64,000 nt of DNA, taken from contig JAQWZF010000018.1 of assembly GCA_029253585.1 (NCBI GenBank), positions 62,001 to 126,000 on the forward strand, written 5' to 3'. A program made the translations under genes and the position numbers. The notes under the pieces were generated by a model. That model was not told where the DNA came from and did no database searches. It was given only the letters and a program-made list of their open reading frames with translations. The stretch is from Gammaproteobacteria bacterium (GTDB lineage: Bacteria > Pseudomonadota > Gammaproteobacteria > Pseudomonadales > Pseudohongiellaceae). Below, one piece after another: positions 27,611 through 37,480 of the stretch (position 1 is its first letter; each line of letters starts with the position of its first letter).

Positions 27611-28633
27611 ATGAAAGCTTTACTTCTTTCGAAACGGCAACTCTTTGCCATCGTGTTGCTAGTGCCACTCTTGATAGCCAGGCTGAGTGCGCAGAGCACT
27701 AACGAATTAGAGCCAGTTGCCGCGCCAATTCCTCCTGGGCTTGAAACCGTAGAATATTATAGCCCCGCCGTGGATAGGCGTATGAAGTTTGATATCGTTT
27801 TACCCGAGGGCTATTACCAGAGCGATGCGCGCTACCCCGTGCTCTATTTGTTGCATGGCTACATGCAGAACTACACGGTGTGGGGTCGAAATCTGGCGGC
27901 CGCTTTTTATGCTCGCAACTTGAATGATCTGATTGTTGTGTTGCCGGACGCGGGGAATAGCTGGTTTATTAACTATGCCTCCAGCGATGACGGCCAGACC
28001 AACAATTGGGAAGATCACATCGTTATCGATGTGCTTGCCTATGTAGACAAAAACTACCGTACCGAGGCGCGCCGAGAGGGCCGTGCCATCGCAGGACTAT
28101 CCATGGGAGGCTTTGGTGCTTATTCCATGGGGCTTAGAAACAGTGAACTCTTTGTCTCTATAGGAAGCACCAGCGGTGCTCTTGGCCATGCGCGAACGGC
28201 GGCGGCTGCTATCCGCGCAGGAGCGGATCGCGGGCCTGGCACTACAGATCCGCAGCGCCAGGCCAGAATCGACGAGGCCGATGCCTTCATCTCCGAGATT
28301 ATAGATATTCCCGGTTTCAGTACCCAGGGTGAGCGCACACCCAAGGGCGTCGATTTTATTACGGCTGAGCAGGCTGAAGCCTACGATCCTTTTACTATTA
28401 TCTATGAGGTTCCCAGGAGTCAGATGCCGCATATCTATGTGGATTCTGGAACCGAAGACGGTTTAGTGCAGGAGGCGCGGGAAATGGCGCAGTTATTGAT
28501 GCTAAACAATGTGCCGTTTGACTATATGCAGAATCATGGAAGGCATAACTCTGAATACTGGCGTCGCTCTATAGGCCATATGATGACTATCCAGAATGAG
28601 GTTATGCAGCGAGCACTGGGCAAGAGGCCTTAA
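27611..28633 (+). CDS. Exported alpha/beta-hydrolase esterase (esterase D/PF00756-like)
   Basis: A 340-residue protein with a Sec signal (about residues 1-27, ending ARLSAQS). The fold of the esterase D/antigen 85 group is clear: VLPEGYYQSDARYPVLYLLH with the HG oxyanion region, VVLPDAGNSW, then the nucleophile elbow GLSMGGFGA with Ser164, and a C-terminal DSGTEDGL (acid) and GRHNSEYW (His). It likely hydrolyses ester bonds in the periplasm. The gene ends 13 bases before the start of the PhyH-family gene, so they are probably cotranscribed. Confidence 0.87.
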   Translation: MKALLLSKRQLFAIVLLVPLLIARLSAQSTNELEPVAAPIPPGLETVEYYSPAVDRRMKFDIVLPEGYYQSDARYPVLYLLHGYMQNYTVWGRNLAAAFYARNLNDLIVVLPDAGNSWFINYASSDDGQTNNWEDHIVIDVLAYVDKNYRTEARREGRAIAGLSMGGFGAYSMGLRNSELFVSIGSTSGALGHARTAAAAIRAGADRGPGTTDPQRQARIDEADAFISEIIDIPGFSTQGERTPKGVDFITAEQAEAYDPFTIIYEVPRSQMPHIYVDSGTEDGLVQEAREMAQLLMLNNVPFDYMQNHGRHNSEYWRRSIGHMMTIQNEVMQRALGKRP

Positions 28634-28646
28634 GAGAATTGGAACT

Positions 28647-29468
28647 ATGAGCATGAAAGAAAACAGCAAACCTGTGTTGACTGAATCGCAAGTCGCGGCG
28701 TTCAACGAGCGGGGCTATCTGGTTGCCGACTTTTCACTGGATGAGTCCATGCTCGATGCCATAGTGGAAAAGGTGCAGCCACTCTATCCGGAAGATTACC
28801 AGCTGAATCCGACGCTGCCTGCTAGAGTGCAGGATGCCTGGAAGTCGATAGACGAAGTCAGGCAGTTAGCGAGAGACGCGAGCATCGCGCAGGCTTTGTG
28901 GCAGCTTGTTGGTAGGCAGTCGCTGCCCTTTCAGACCCTGAATTTTCCCATAGGCACGCGCCAGTTTACTCATTCCGACACCGTTCATTTCAACTCAATC
29001 CCGAGCAACTATATGGCAGGGGTATGGGTAGCCTTGGAAGATATCGATGAGGACAATGGTCCGCTACTTTACTATCCGGGTAGTCACAAGCTGCATGAAT
29101 ATTCCATGCATGACTTTGATCTTGAGCCGGGCTATCACAACTATCACAAATACGAAGAATGTATTCAGAAAGTGGTAGAGAAGGAGCAGTTGCAAGGGGA
29201 GTACGGTGTTATCAAGAAGGGCGAGGTGCTAATCTGGCACGCCAATTTACTGCACGGGGGCGCGCCACAGAAAGATCTAACGCGAACTCGGCACTCACAG
29301 GTAACACACTACTATTTTACCGATTGTAAATATTACACGCCCATGAACAGCAGCCCCGATCAATTGAATTTTCGCGAGCCTTTCTGGATTCCCGACAGCA
29401 CAGACTACAGGATGCCTAAACCGGACAGCCTACTTCGTCGTATTGTCAGGAAACTGGGTAGTGAGTAA
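28647..29468 (+). CDS. Phytanoyl-CoA dioxygenase (PhyH) family protein
   Basis: A 273-residue Fe(II)/2-oxoglutarate oxygenase. The metal triad is visible as HSD in TRQFTHSDTVHFNS and the distal His in LIWHANLLHGGAPQ; LLYYPGSHKLHEYS carries the conserved PGSH segment. The start at 28647 (MSMKENSK) avoids overlap with the esterase gene; the frame itself extends back to 28596. Members hydroxylate phytanoyl-CoA, ectoine and many natural products, so the substrate is open. The next gene is an acyl-CoA dehydrogenase. Confidence 0.88.
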   Translation: MSMKENSKPVLTESQVAAFNERGYLVADFSLDESMLDAIVEKVQPLYPEDYQLNPTLPARVQDAWKSIDEVRQLARDASIAQALWQLVGRQSLPFQTLNFPIGTRQFTHSDTVHFNSIPSNYMAGVWVALEDIDEDNGPLLYYPGSHKLHEYSMHDFDLEPGYHNYHKYEECIQKVVEKEQLQGEYGVIKKGEVLIWHANLLHGGAPQKDLTRTRHSQVTHYYFTDCKYYTPMNSSPDQLNFREPFWIPDSTDYRMPKPDSLLRRIVRKLGSE

Positions 29469-29509
29469 AGACAGCGGCGAATGAATTCTTACCACGGAGC
29501 AAGATAAGT

Positions 29510-31924
29510 ATGAGCACCACAGTTCAGTCACTGATCGCATTGGCACTGGTCTGGGTTTTCGCCTATAGGCGTGCGCGCATGCCAACCATTCTCGGTTCCA
29601 TGTTGCTGCTTCTTCTTGCCATGACGTTCTATGGTGGCTTTGCCTGGTTGCCGTGGCTGTTCCTTGTTCTGGCAGCCTTCGCTTATCTCGCTACAGATTT
29701 TCGTCTCACGTGGGTGACGACGCCATTGTACAAATTCTTTCAGAGCGTTCTGCCACCCATGAACAGAACCGAGATGGAGGCGCTGGAGGCAGGCGATGTA
29801 TGGTGGGAGGCAGAACTGTTTAAGGGCGACCCTGACTGGGGTGAGCTTTTCAGTTACCCGAAGCCCGAGCTCAGTGATCAAGAGCAGGCGTTTTTAGACA
29901 ACGAGACTGAGACTCTTTGCGCTATGCTGGATGATTGGCAGATCGTGCAACACGATAAAGACATGTCAGCAGAGGCCTGGCAGTACATGAAGGATGCGGG
30001 TTTTCTCGGGATGATTATTCCCAAGGAATACGGCGGCCTCGGTTTCTCAGCCATCGCCCATTCCAGCATCGTCACTAAACTGGCTAGCAAGAGCAGTAGT
30101 GCGGCAGTTACCGCTATGGTGCCGAATTCTCTGGGGCCTGCAGAACTGCTCTTAAAGTATGGCACCGACAAGCAGCGTCAGCGCTATCTCCCCGGCTTGG
30201 CCAATGGCACAGAGATCCCGTGTTTTGGTCTTACTTCCCCGGAGGCGGGCAGCGATGCGGGGGCGATCATAGACTCGGGTATCGTCTGCAAGGGGCAATA
30301 CAACGGCAAGGAATGTCTTGGCCTTTCACTTACGTGGAACAAACGCTATATAACCCTGGCACCGGTGGCCACGGTTCTGGGCTTGGCATTTAAGATGTAT
30401 GACCCGGATCATCTCCTGGGCGAGGAGACTGAACTCGGAATCACGGTCGCCCTGATACCTACTGCTCATCCAGGTGTTGTGCATGGCAATCGACATATTC
30501 CCATGGGCATGGCCTTTATGAACGGGCCGACTCAGGGTAGGGATGTCTTCGTTCCCCTTGATTGGATAATCGGTGGACCCAACTATGCTGGTAAGGGATG
30601 GCAGATGCTGGTCGACTGCCTCTCCGAGGGTCGCGCAATCTCACTACCAGCATTGGGAACGGCCATAGCCAAGGTCTGCTATAGGCTAACAGGCGCTTAC
30701 TCACGTATACGCACTCAGTTCAATATGCCCATAGGAAATTTCGAGGGCATCGAAGAGGCCCTGTCGCGAATAGCAGGCTATGCCTATCAACTAGAGGCCT
30801 CGCGTGTAATGACAGCCGGCGCGGTCGATCTTCATATCAAGCCTTCCGTGGTATCAGCTATCGCGAAGTATCATATGACAGAGAATGCGCGCAAGGTAGT
30901 GCAAGATGCGATGGATGTGCATGGTGGTAGGGGGCTCATCCTCGGCCAGTCAAATTATCTCGCTTATGCCTATATGAGCGTGCCGATCGCCATCACGGTT
31001 GAGGGTGCGAACATATTAACGCGCAATCTTATAATTTTTGGTCAGGGTGCAATTCGTTGTCATCCCTTTATTTTTAGAGAGATGCAGGCGGCGCAGGATG
31101 AAGACGCAGCGGCGGGTCTGAAAGAATTTGATAGCCTTATCTTCCGTCATGCTGGTTACTGTTTTAGTAATTTTGTGCGCACACTGAGCCTGAGTCTAAG
31201 CTCCTCTTTAGTGGCCAGAGCTCCGGTGAATGATGCCACGGCGAAACACTATAGACAGATAACGCGCATGAGTTCGTCGCTGGCACTGGTCTCGGATATT
31301 TCTATGATGCTGCTTGGGGGTGCGCTGAAGCGCAAGGAGAGACTGTCTTCACGCTTGGGCGATGTGTTGAGCAATCTCTATCTAGCCACCGCCGTACTGA
31401 AATACTACTGCGACAATGGCAGCAAGAGTGACGATCTTCCCTATGTCGATTGGAATATCCAGCTGGCCATGTACAACTGTCAGATAGCCTTCAGCGAGTT
31501 CTTCGAGAACCTGCCTAACAAGCCAATAGCCTGGTTGTTAAAGCTTGTGGTCTTTCCGTTCGGCAGACGCTATAAGCTGCCTAACGATGCTCTGGAACAG
31601 ACCATGGTTAAGACTATGTTCGAAGACTCTGAGCTTCGAGAGCGTATCAGTCAACCAATGTACATCGGCAAAGATGCTAGCGATCCAAGCTTTATCATCG
31701 AAGACGCCTTTACCAAGTTGTTGGCTACTAAGACGACGAGAGATGGTATTAGGGAAGCGATCAAGGAAGGAAAGCTGGAAGCATCCGACGATCTGCAAGC
31801 GTTAATGAAGGCGGCGATGAAGAATAAGCTGTGCAGCAAGACCGAGGCGGCAGACTATTTGGCCGCAGAGGCGGCGAGATATCTTGCTATACAGGTCGAT
31901 GACTTTCCCGCAGATGCGATTTAG
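29510..31924 (+). CDS. fadE: FadE-type acyl-CoA dehydrogenase
   Basis: An 804-residue protein, the length of E. coli-type FadE and about twice that of ordinary acyl-CoA dehydrogenases. Hydrophobic N-terminal segments (residues 5-60) precede the dehydrogenase core: MIIPKEYGGLGFSAIAHSS, CFGLTSPEAGSDAGA, a C-terminal flavin-binding DVHGGRGLILG, and VEGANILTRNLIIFGQGA with the Glu characteristic of FadE. The last 250 residues form the FadE-specific extension. It introduces the first double bond of fatty acid beta-oxidation. GGAG precedes the ATG. The upstream PhyH and esterase genes point to lipid turnover. Confidence 0.93.
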   Translation: MSTTVQSLIALALVWVFAYRRARMPTILGSMLLLLLAMTFYGGFAWLPWLFLVLAAFAYLATDFRLTWVTTPLYKFFQSVLPPMNRTEMEALEAGDVWWEAELFKGDPDWGELFSYPKPELSDQEQAFLDNETETLCAMLDDWQIVQHDKDMSAEAWQYMKDAGFLGMIIPKEYGGLGFSAIAHSSIVTKLASKSSSAAVTAMVPNSLGPAELLLKYGTDKQRQRYLPGLANGTEIPCFGLTSPEAGSDAGAIIDSGIVCKGQYNGKECLGLSLTWNKRYITLAPVATVLGLAFKMYDPDHLLGEETELGITVALIPTAHPGVVHGNRHIPMGMAFMNGPTQGRDVFVPLDWIIGGPNYAGKGWQMLVDCLSEGRAISLPALGTAIAKVCYRLTGAYSRIRTQFNMPIGNFEGIEEALSRIAGYAYQLEASRVMTAGAVDLHIKPSVVSAIAKYHMTENARKVVQDAMDVHGGRGLILGQSNYLAYAYMSVPIAITVEGANILTRNLIIFGQGAIRCHPFIFREMQAAQDEDAAAGLKEFDSLIFRHAGYCFSNFVRTLSLSLSSSLVARAPVNDATAKHYRQITRMSSSLALVSDISMMLLGGALKRKERLSSRLGDVLSNLYLATAVLKYYCDNGSKSDDLPYVDWNIQLAMYNCQIAFSEFFENLPNKPIAWLLKLVVFPFGRRYKLPNDALEQTMVKTMFEDSELRERISQPMYIGKDASDPSFIIEDAFTKLLATKTTRDGIREAIKEGKLEASDDLQALMKAAMKNKLCSKTEAADYLAAEAARYLAIQVDDFPADAI

Positions 31925-31934
31925 CGCCCAGCAC

Positions 31935-32687
31935 TCAATCGAAGTGAATCTCATCCTCTTCGTGAACATTGTCCACGAGCCGGGCTGCAACCATGGCGGT
32001 CAATGAGCTCGATTTAAACTCGCGGCGGTACAGCACGAGTATGATCACCGCACAGGCAGCCATAAACACCCAGTCGTTAATAAACCAGGCCAGAGCGGCC
32101 ATGGCGAAGTAGTAGGCACGTATGCCGTAGTTATAGCTATGGGCTGCGCGATCCAGAACCTTAGCCATAGCTTTGAAGTCTCGTGGCATGGCCTGAGCCT
32201 GATACTTGTCGCCAGCGCTGTTCTTGTAGTACCTAACCGTGTTGAAAGACGAGCCAAACAGGATGAAGCAGAAGCCATATTGGCGCAGTGCCCAGCTAAA
32301 GGTGAAGAAGCCGTAGACGAAGATAGATATCATTAACAGTAGTTTCATCTGCACAACTTCAGGAGTAACTTCCTCGACAAAGCGCAGCGTTGGCATGCTC
32401 ATAAATTCATCGCTGGCGGCACTGAGGACAGTTACAAGAGACGCCAGAATAAGCAGTGAAGTTGAGGCCATGAATGAAACCTGCCGCTCCAGACTCGCGA
32501 GTAATTCGGCATCTACCTCGCTCATTCCGCTACGAGACAACTTTAATACCCATTCCTTGCGGTAGCGATAGAGCACGCTGGATAGGCTGTTTTTCTTCTT
32601 CGCCTGGTGTCGTGCAAAGTAGCTGTAACCCATCCAGCAGAGCACAAACCAGAGGAAACTAAGCATGTCGAGGGTGGAGATTTCCAT
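31935..32687 (-). CDS. DUF599 family membrane protein
   Basis: A 250-residue inner-membrane protein with about four hydrophobic segments: a first helix in LSFLWFVLCWMGYSYFA, a second in MASTSLLILASLVTVLSA, a third in LLLMISIFVYGFFTFSWALR and a fourth near the C-terminus. FTFSWALRQYGFCFILFG and AAHSYNYGIRAYYFAMAAL are the conserved DUF599 segments. The function is unknown. I place the start at 32687 (MEISTLDML); a TTG at 32723 is in frame and neither has a good ribosome site. It is convergent with fadE, 10 bases apart. Confidence 0.82.
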   Translation of the reverse strand: MEISTLDMLSFLWFVLCWMGYSYFARHQAKKKNSLSSVLYRYRKEWVLKLSRSGMSEVDAELLASLERQVSFMASTSLLILASLVTVLSAASDEFMSMPTLRFVEEVTPEVVQMKLLLMISIFVYGFFTFSWALRQYGFCFILFGSSFNTVRYYKNSAGDKYQAQAMPRDFKAMAKVLDRAAHSYNYGIRAYYFAMAALAWFINDWVFMAACAVIILVLYRREFKSSSLTAMVAARLVDNVHEEDEIHFD

Positions 32688-32825
32688 GCCGCGCAGCTTA
32701 CTGACAGCAATATTGAATTGCAAGAACTTGCCTGTATCCAGTTGTGTTTTTGTTAACGGTCAGAGTTTGCTCAATCTGCGTCCTAAGGCAGGAATATCCC
32801 GTGCAACTGTGGCAACATCGCCCTC

Positions 32826-34352
32826 ATGGAACCATTAGTAGCAGTAGACAAGGCGCAATGCCGTATCGGTGGACAGGCACTCCTGACGGTCGAGCATTTT
32901 GCCATCGAGCGTGGACAGCACTGGTGTGTCTTCGGGCGCAATGGCAGCGGCAAGACGCTGTTAGCAAACCTGATCTCTGCTAAACGACGCGAATGCAGCA
33001 GCTATGTAAGCTACGCAACTAATTTTGATCCGACCCTCGATCTCTATACCGTCTCCTTCGAGGAGCAGCAGCGGCTATGGGCGAGAGACAATCGACTGGA
33101 TATCAGCGAATACAGCAGTAACGCACAGGATAAAGGCACTGTCGTCGAGGAGCTAATCCGTGCATCGAGAGCGCGTCAGATTCAGGATGACAGCCTGTTT
33201 GCGCGCCTGATAGAACAGCTTGCCCTGAAAGGTGTTTTAAGCAAAGGCATCCGCTTTCTGTCCTCGGGTCAGATGCGTAAGGTGCTTATAGCGAGAGCCT
33301 TGTATGCCTATCGAGAAGGCGCGGTGCGCCTGCTCATTCTGGATGACCCGCTCGAGAGTATCGATAGGGCATCCCAGGAGCAGATAAGAAACACGATAGG
33401 AGCCTCTATGGACGAGGGTTTCAGCAGCCTGCAACTGTGCAGGCGTGCACAGGATATCTTGCCGGGAGTGAGTCATATGGCGCTGATGCGCCAGGATGCA
33501 TCTGGCATGGGGATAGTCAGGCAGGGAAGCCTGGATGAAGTCATGGGGTCTTCAGAATATGTGCAGATAGAGAGTGCTCGCGCCCAAGTCCCGGAAAAAC
33601 TAAGCACACTCCTGCCGATGAATGCTGGGGCAAGAGACGACGATGAAGAGCTAATCAGGTTGGAAAATGTAACTGCCAGTTACGGGAACATCACTGTGCT
33701 GACTGATGTCAATTGGCTGATGACATCTAGAGATCACGTTGTGATAGAGGGGCCCAATGGTTGTGGCAAGTCTACATTGCTGAGCCTGATAGACGGCGAG
33801 AATCACAAAGGTTATGGGCAGGAGGTATTTCTTTTTTCTCGCTTGAAGGGAAGCGGCGAGACTATCTGGGAGACCAAGAAGCACTTCGGCGTGGTCTCGA
33901 ACGAGCTGCATAATAGATATATTAAAGGTTGGCGGGTTCTCGATGTCGTCGTGTCCGGCTTCTTCGATTCGGTCGGTCTGTACGATGAAACGGGATCAGC
34001 TCAGATTGAGGAGGCGAGATCCTGGATCGAAGCTCTAGGCCTGCAGCAGCTAGAGACACATTACTACCATGAAATTTCTTTCGGGCAGCAGCGACTCGTG
34101 TTGCTCGCCCGGGCGATGGTGAAGAAGCCGCGCATTCTCATTCTGGATGAGCCCTGTGTGGGGCTGGACGACTACCATCGGCAATTGATTCTCGCTGTGC
34201 TGGATACAATTGCGCTGCGCGCGCATACTAATATTCTGTATGTGACCCACGTGCCCGACGAGCAGCCGCACTGCATCAATCAGGTTCTCCGATTTAGTAA
34301 ACACAGTGCAGGCGGGTACACCGTCGAACAGTTGCTGCAAGGCTCCGCTTAA
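32826..34352 (+). CDS. modF: ModF-like duplicated ABC ATPase
   Basis: A 508-residue protein with two complete ABC ATPase halves and no membrane segment. Half one: Walker A GRNGSGKT near residue 39, signature region RFLSSGQMRKVLIAR, Walker B LLILDDP. Half two: Walker A GPNGCGKSTLL near residue 312, signature EISFGQQRLVLLARA and Walker B ILILDEP. The linkage and second-half motif VVIEGPNGCGKSTLL fit ModF (PhrA), a molybdate-linked ATPase of uncertain role; the window has two molybdoenzymes but no modABC. The first signature is SSGQ rather than LSGGQ. Assignment as ModF is likely, not certain. Confidence 0.78.
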   Translation: MEPLVAVDKAQCRIGGQALLTVEHFAIERGQHWCVFGRNGSGKTLLANLISAKRRECSSYVSYATNFDPTLDLYTVSFEEQQRLWARDNRLDISEYSSNAQDKGTVVEELIRASRARQIQDDSLFARLIEQLALKGVLSKGIRFLSSGQMRKVLIARALYAYREGAVRLLILDDPLESIDRASQEQIRNTIGASMDEGFSSLQLCRRAQDILPGVSHMALMRQDASGMGIVRQGSLDEVMGSSEYVQIESARAQVPEKLSTLLPMNAGARDDDEELIRLENVTASYGNITVLTDVNWLMTSRDHVVIEGPNGCGKSTLLSLIDGENHKGYGQEVFLFSRLKGSGETIWETKKHFGVVSNELHNRYIKGWRVLDVVVSGFFDSVGLYDETGSAQIEEARSWIEALGLQQLETHYYHEISFGQQRLVLLARAMVKKPRILILDEPCVGLDDYHRQLILAVLDTIALRAHTNILYVTHVPDEQPHCINQVLRFSKHSAGGYTVEQLLQGSA

Positions 34353-34389
34353 CGACGGATTTCAAGCGATTGGAAAAATTTCGGAACTG

Positions 34390-34821
34390 CTACATCCGAA
34401 TGTAATTTTCAAGTTGCTCTATAGTTGACTGTTGTATCGAGATTACGTCCTTCACCAGATCGCCTATAGAAATCACACCAACTACTTCAGTGTCATTCAC
34501 TACGGGCAGATGACGAATACGATGCTGCGTCATGAGCTCTAATGAACTTTGAACGCTGCTGGTTGGGGCTGCGGTGACGACCTCCTTGCTCATAATCTCT
34601 CCGACCAAGGTCTTCTTCGAGCTACGTCCCTTTATAATCACCTCTCGGGCATAGTCTCGCTCAGAGATAATGCCTTCGAGCCTGTCTCCATCCATGACGA
34701 GCAAGGCGCCCGCACGCTTGTCGGCCATCTCCTGAATCGCCTCGAAGACGGTAGATGTGGGTATGACTGACCAGATTTCGTCAGTGTCCTTCTGGTTAAG
34801 TATCTGCTGTAGTGTGTGCAT
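34390..34821 (-). CDS. Two-CBS-domain protein
   Basis: A 143-residue protein made of a pair of CBS motifs: SVIPTSTVFEAIQEMADKR with GIISERDYAREV, and VVTAAPTSSVQSSLELMTQH with RHLPVVNDTEVVGVISIGDL. Such stand-alone pairs bind adenosyl nucleotides and regulate partners. The final residues VKDVISIQQSTIEQLENYIR form a typical C-terminal helix. It stands alone, convergent with the ModF-like gene, and CTCC/AGGAG lies before the start. Confidence 0.9.
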   Translation of the reverse strand: MHTLQQILNQKDTDEIWSVIPTSTVFEAIQEMADKRAGALLVMDGDRLEGIISERDYAREVIIKGRSSKKTLVGEIMSKEVVTAAPTSSVQSSLELMTQHRIRHLPVVNDTEVVGVISIGDLVKDVISIQQSTIEQLENYIRM

Positions 34822-34851
34822 CGCTCACTCCTCTTTTGGAAGTGACGACAA

Positions 34852-35397
34852 CTAATTTACCCTAGACAGAGAAATGCTGGCGAAGCCTGAGTTATTGCCA
34901 TAGAAGCCATGACTGTCATTAACATACAGGGAAAGTTTGCCGTCACAAGTTGCGACGAAGTTGTAACTACCACTAGCTTCATCAAAATTTAAATCGGAAA
35001 TGCCGCGTAGGCTGCTGCTTTTGCAATTTGCCTGTAACAGCATCAGTTCGAACCAGTTGTGGTCTCTGGAGCGTTTTAGCAATGCCATCGCAGCAATGGG
35101 CATAAGGCTGTCGGCAAAGCCATATTGGTCCAGGTCCTGGTTCTTCTCATTTGTTTCTATACTGCCGTCCATCCAATTACTGAGTCGTGTAATCGTTAAT
35201 TCATATTGAGCGCTCGCCTGAAGGCCCACCTCGCTATCGAGATTGGCGACGTTGGTGAAGAACAGTAAAGTTGTAGATTTTCCGAGTAGAAGTATCTCTG
35301 CTGGATCTGCGTCACCAAGGGGCATCCACCCTGGCACTGTACAGGCGTTTAATGAAATTGCGGTTAAAGTGACAAGTGCCACATTTAATATTTTCAT
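34852..35397 (-). CDS. Lipoprotein of unknown function
   Basis: A 181-residue predicted lipoprotein: signal MKILNVALVTLTAISLNAC with the lipobox Cys at residue 19, followed by TVPGWMP. The mature domain has a helix-rich middle (SDLNFDEASG and NCKSSSLRG occur later) and a C-terminal strand region, VATCDGKLSLYVNDSHG. Two further Cys residues might pair. I do not recognise the family. It sits 30 bases downstream of the CBS gene's start and is read in the same direction, but no operon role is evident. Confidence 0.65.
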   Translation of the reverse strand: MKILNVALVTLTAISLNACTVPGWMPLGDADPAEILLLGKSTTLLFFTNVANLDSEVGLQASAQYELTITRLSNWMDGSIETNEKNQDLDQYGFADSLMPIAAMALLKRSRDHNWFELMLLQANCKSSSLRGISDLNFDEASGSYNFVATCDGKLSLYVNDSHGFYGNNSGFASISLSRVN

Positions 35398-35537
35398 CGA
35401 GATACGCTCTCAGTATGCTCATACATCTGTACTCATACTACTCCGACCGGATGTAGAGTCAATTCGCTATCGATGAAATCGAGGGTGAAGTGTTACTATC
35501 TGGAACAGACTGATGGGTATATATAAGGAAACAGGCT

Positions 35538-35906
35538 ATGGAACAGATTCAGTGGGATGACTTTATGAAGGTGGAGCTTAGAGTGGGCACTATTGTCGCA
35601 GCGGAAGAGTTTCCCGAGGCCCGCCGTCCAGCCTATAAGCTAAAGGTAGATTTTGGCGAAGAGATAGGGATAAAAAAATCTAGCGCCCAGATCACGGACC
35701 TCTATACGACAGAGGAGCTCGTGGGAAAGCGGGTAATGGCCGTGGTAAATTTCCCTGCGAAACAGATTGGGCCTATTATGTCCGAATGTTTGGTAACCGG
35801 TTTTACCAATAAGGAGGGGGCGATAGTGCTTGCCGTACCGGACCCCTCGGTGGCAAGCAGCGGCTCGGCTGCGGGCGATGTCGCCAATGGGGAAAGGCTC
35901 ATCTAA
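35538..35906 (+). CDS. CsaA/YgjH-like tRNA-binding-domain protein
   Basis: A 122-residue protein with the OB-fold tRNA-binding domain found in CsaA, YgjH and the C-terminus of methionyl-tRNA synthetase: FMKVELRVGTIVAAEEFPEA, YKLKVDFG, VNFPAKQIGPIMSECLVTGF and GERLI at the end. CsaA is a small secretion-linked chaperone; YgjH binds tRNA. Which role applies here is open. AAGGAAACAGGCT precedes the ATG. Confidence 0.88.
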   Translation: MEQIQWDDFMKVELRVGTIVAAEEFPEARRPAYKLKVDFGEEIGIKKSSAQITDLYTTEELVGKRVMAVVNFPAKQIGPIMSECLVTGFTNKEGAIVLAVPDPSVASSGSAAGDVANGERLI

Positions 35907-35941
35907 ATCGACGCCGTGCCAATTGGAATAGGAACAACACA

Positions 35942-36364
35942 TTGAACGCTATACTAAGAAATGTTCTAGGAATAATATTGGGGGTCATTGTTGGCGGCGC
36001 CGTGAATGGCGGCCTGGTAGTGATTGGGCCGATGATCATTCCGCCTCCCGCGGGTGTTGATATGACAACTGTCGAGGGTACGAGTGCCGGTATGGATCTG
36101 CTGGGCCCAGAGCACTTCGCCGTGCCATTCCTTGCTCACGCACTAGGCACCCTCGTCGGTGGCCTTGTCGCCTACTTCGTCGCGGCTTCTCAGAAAGTAC
36201 TAGCGGTGTATTTCATCGGTGTCCTCTATCTTATTGGAGGGATAGTAGCGTCGACCATGATTCCTGCCCCCCTATGGTTCATCCTGCTCGATCTTATTGT
36301 GGTCTACCTGCCGATGGCATGGCTTGCCGTGAAACTAGGTAGCTTGAGACAGCGAAGTGCCTAG
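35942..36364 (+). CDS. Small four-helix membrane protein of unknown function
   Basis: A 140-residue hydrophobic protein. Four helices are visible at residues 5-33, 62-83, 86-108 and 109-130. The loop GPEHFAVPFLAHALGTLVGG with its Pro and His residues looks conserved in style, and I have seen similar short proteins in marine bacteria, but cannot name a family. TTG start with AGGAA ten bases upstream. It follows the CsaA-like gene by 35 bases in the same direction. Confidence 0.65.
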   Translation: MNAILRNVLGIILGVIVGGAVNGGLVVIGPMIIPPPAGVDMTTVEGTSAGMDLLGPEHFAVPFLAHALGTLVGGLVAYFVAASQKVLAVYFIGVLYLIGGIVASTMIPAPLWFILLDLIVVYLPMAWLAVKLGSLRQRSA

Positions 36365-36455
36365 GTGATTCGCTTAAATAAAGCAATAATTTTGAGAACG
36401 GTGCTCCATAGTGGTAAAACAAGATGCTACACAGCGATTTTCGGGAGAGAAAATA

Positions 36456-37451
36456 ATGGTAAGAACAACACTGCTAAAGCCGCAACTGGTTATTTTCACG
36501 TTGCTGACAGTCCTCTCCTATCCTATGGCCCTAGGGCAGGCCTATGAGCCTCCGCGCACAGTTAACGGTAAGCCCGACTTACAGGGTACCTGGACCAATG
36601 CGTCAATAACCACACTGGAGCGAAATGAACGCTACGCCGGACTGACTCTTAGTGACGATGAGGTGATTCGCGCAACCAATGACCACCCTCAGAATGTGCG
36701 TCTTGCCACCGACGATAATATGGTTGCCGGAGAGCTTCCTGATGGTAGCGACTTGCCGCGGGGTCGAGGCTATAACGCATTTTGGATAGATCCGGGTACG
36801 AAGTTCGGCACGATCAATGGTGAGCATCGAACTTCCTGGATTGTCGACCCTGTGGACGGACGTATTCCTTATAATGAAGCTGGAATTGCGCGCAAGGCCG
36901 CGCTGCGCGCGAAGAATGCGAGCTTCGATGGTCCCGAGACCAGGCCGCTTGCAGAGCGTTGCATAAGCTCGGGCCTGAGGACAGGCCCGCCGATGATAAA
37001 CGGGCTCTACAATAACAATTACGAGTTTGTTCAAACCTCGGACTATATAGTCTTGCGCACGGAGATGATCAGCCACGCGCGTATCATTCCACTTGCTACA
37101 GACCACAAGATGGCGGCCCTAGCGCCAATGTTTGGTGAATCCATAGCGCACTGGGAAGAGGATACACTTGTGGTAGTGACAACTAATTTTAGTCCCATGC
37201 AGGAAGAAGCGGCGATAAGCCTTACTAGCGATGCGCAGGTAGTTGAACGATTCACCAGGGTTTCCGACGAGCAGATCGTCTATGAATTCAGCGTCGAAGA
37301 CCCGACCTACTATTCTCAGCCCTGGCATGGACAGTTGAGCTTCCTGTCAACGCCGAGCAAGGTCTATGAGTTCGCTTGCCACGAGGGTAACTATGCCATG
37401 ATTGGAATTCTTGCGGGTGCGCGCCGTGCCGAGCACGATCAACAGCAGTAG
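36456..37451 (+). CDS. Exported protein of unknown function
   Basis: A 331-residue protein with a Sec signal (residues 1-28, ending MALGQAYEPP). The ATG at 36456 has GGGAGAG upstream; an ATG at 36411 in frame lacks one and would disrupt the signal. The mature part begins PRTVNGKPDLQGTWTNAS, a start often seen in a family of uncharacterised proteobacterial and acidobacterial proteins, and contains RCISSGLRTGPPM, ISHARIIPLATDH and HWEEDTLVVVTTNFS. Two Cys residues (RCISS and FACHEG) may form a disulfide. No function is known to me. Confidence 0.7.
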   Translation: MVRTTLLKPQLVIFTLLTVLSYPMALGQAYEPPRTVNGKPDLQGTWTNASITTLERNERYAGLTLSDDEVIRATNDHPQNVRLATDDNMVAGELPDGSDLPRGRGYNAFWIDPGTKFGTINGEHRTSWIVDPVDGRIPYNEAGIARKAALRAKNASFDGPETRPLAERCISSGLRTGPPMINGLYNNNYEFVQTSDYIVLRTEMISHARIIPLATDHKMAALAPMFGESIAHWEEDTLVVVTTNFSPMQEEAAISLTSDAQVVERFTRVSDEQIVYEFSVEDPTYYSQPWHGQLSFLSTPSKVYEFACHEGNYAMIGILAGARRAEHDQQQ

Positions 37452-37480
37452 TTAGTAGCGACTGTCTCAGGGAGGAAACG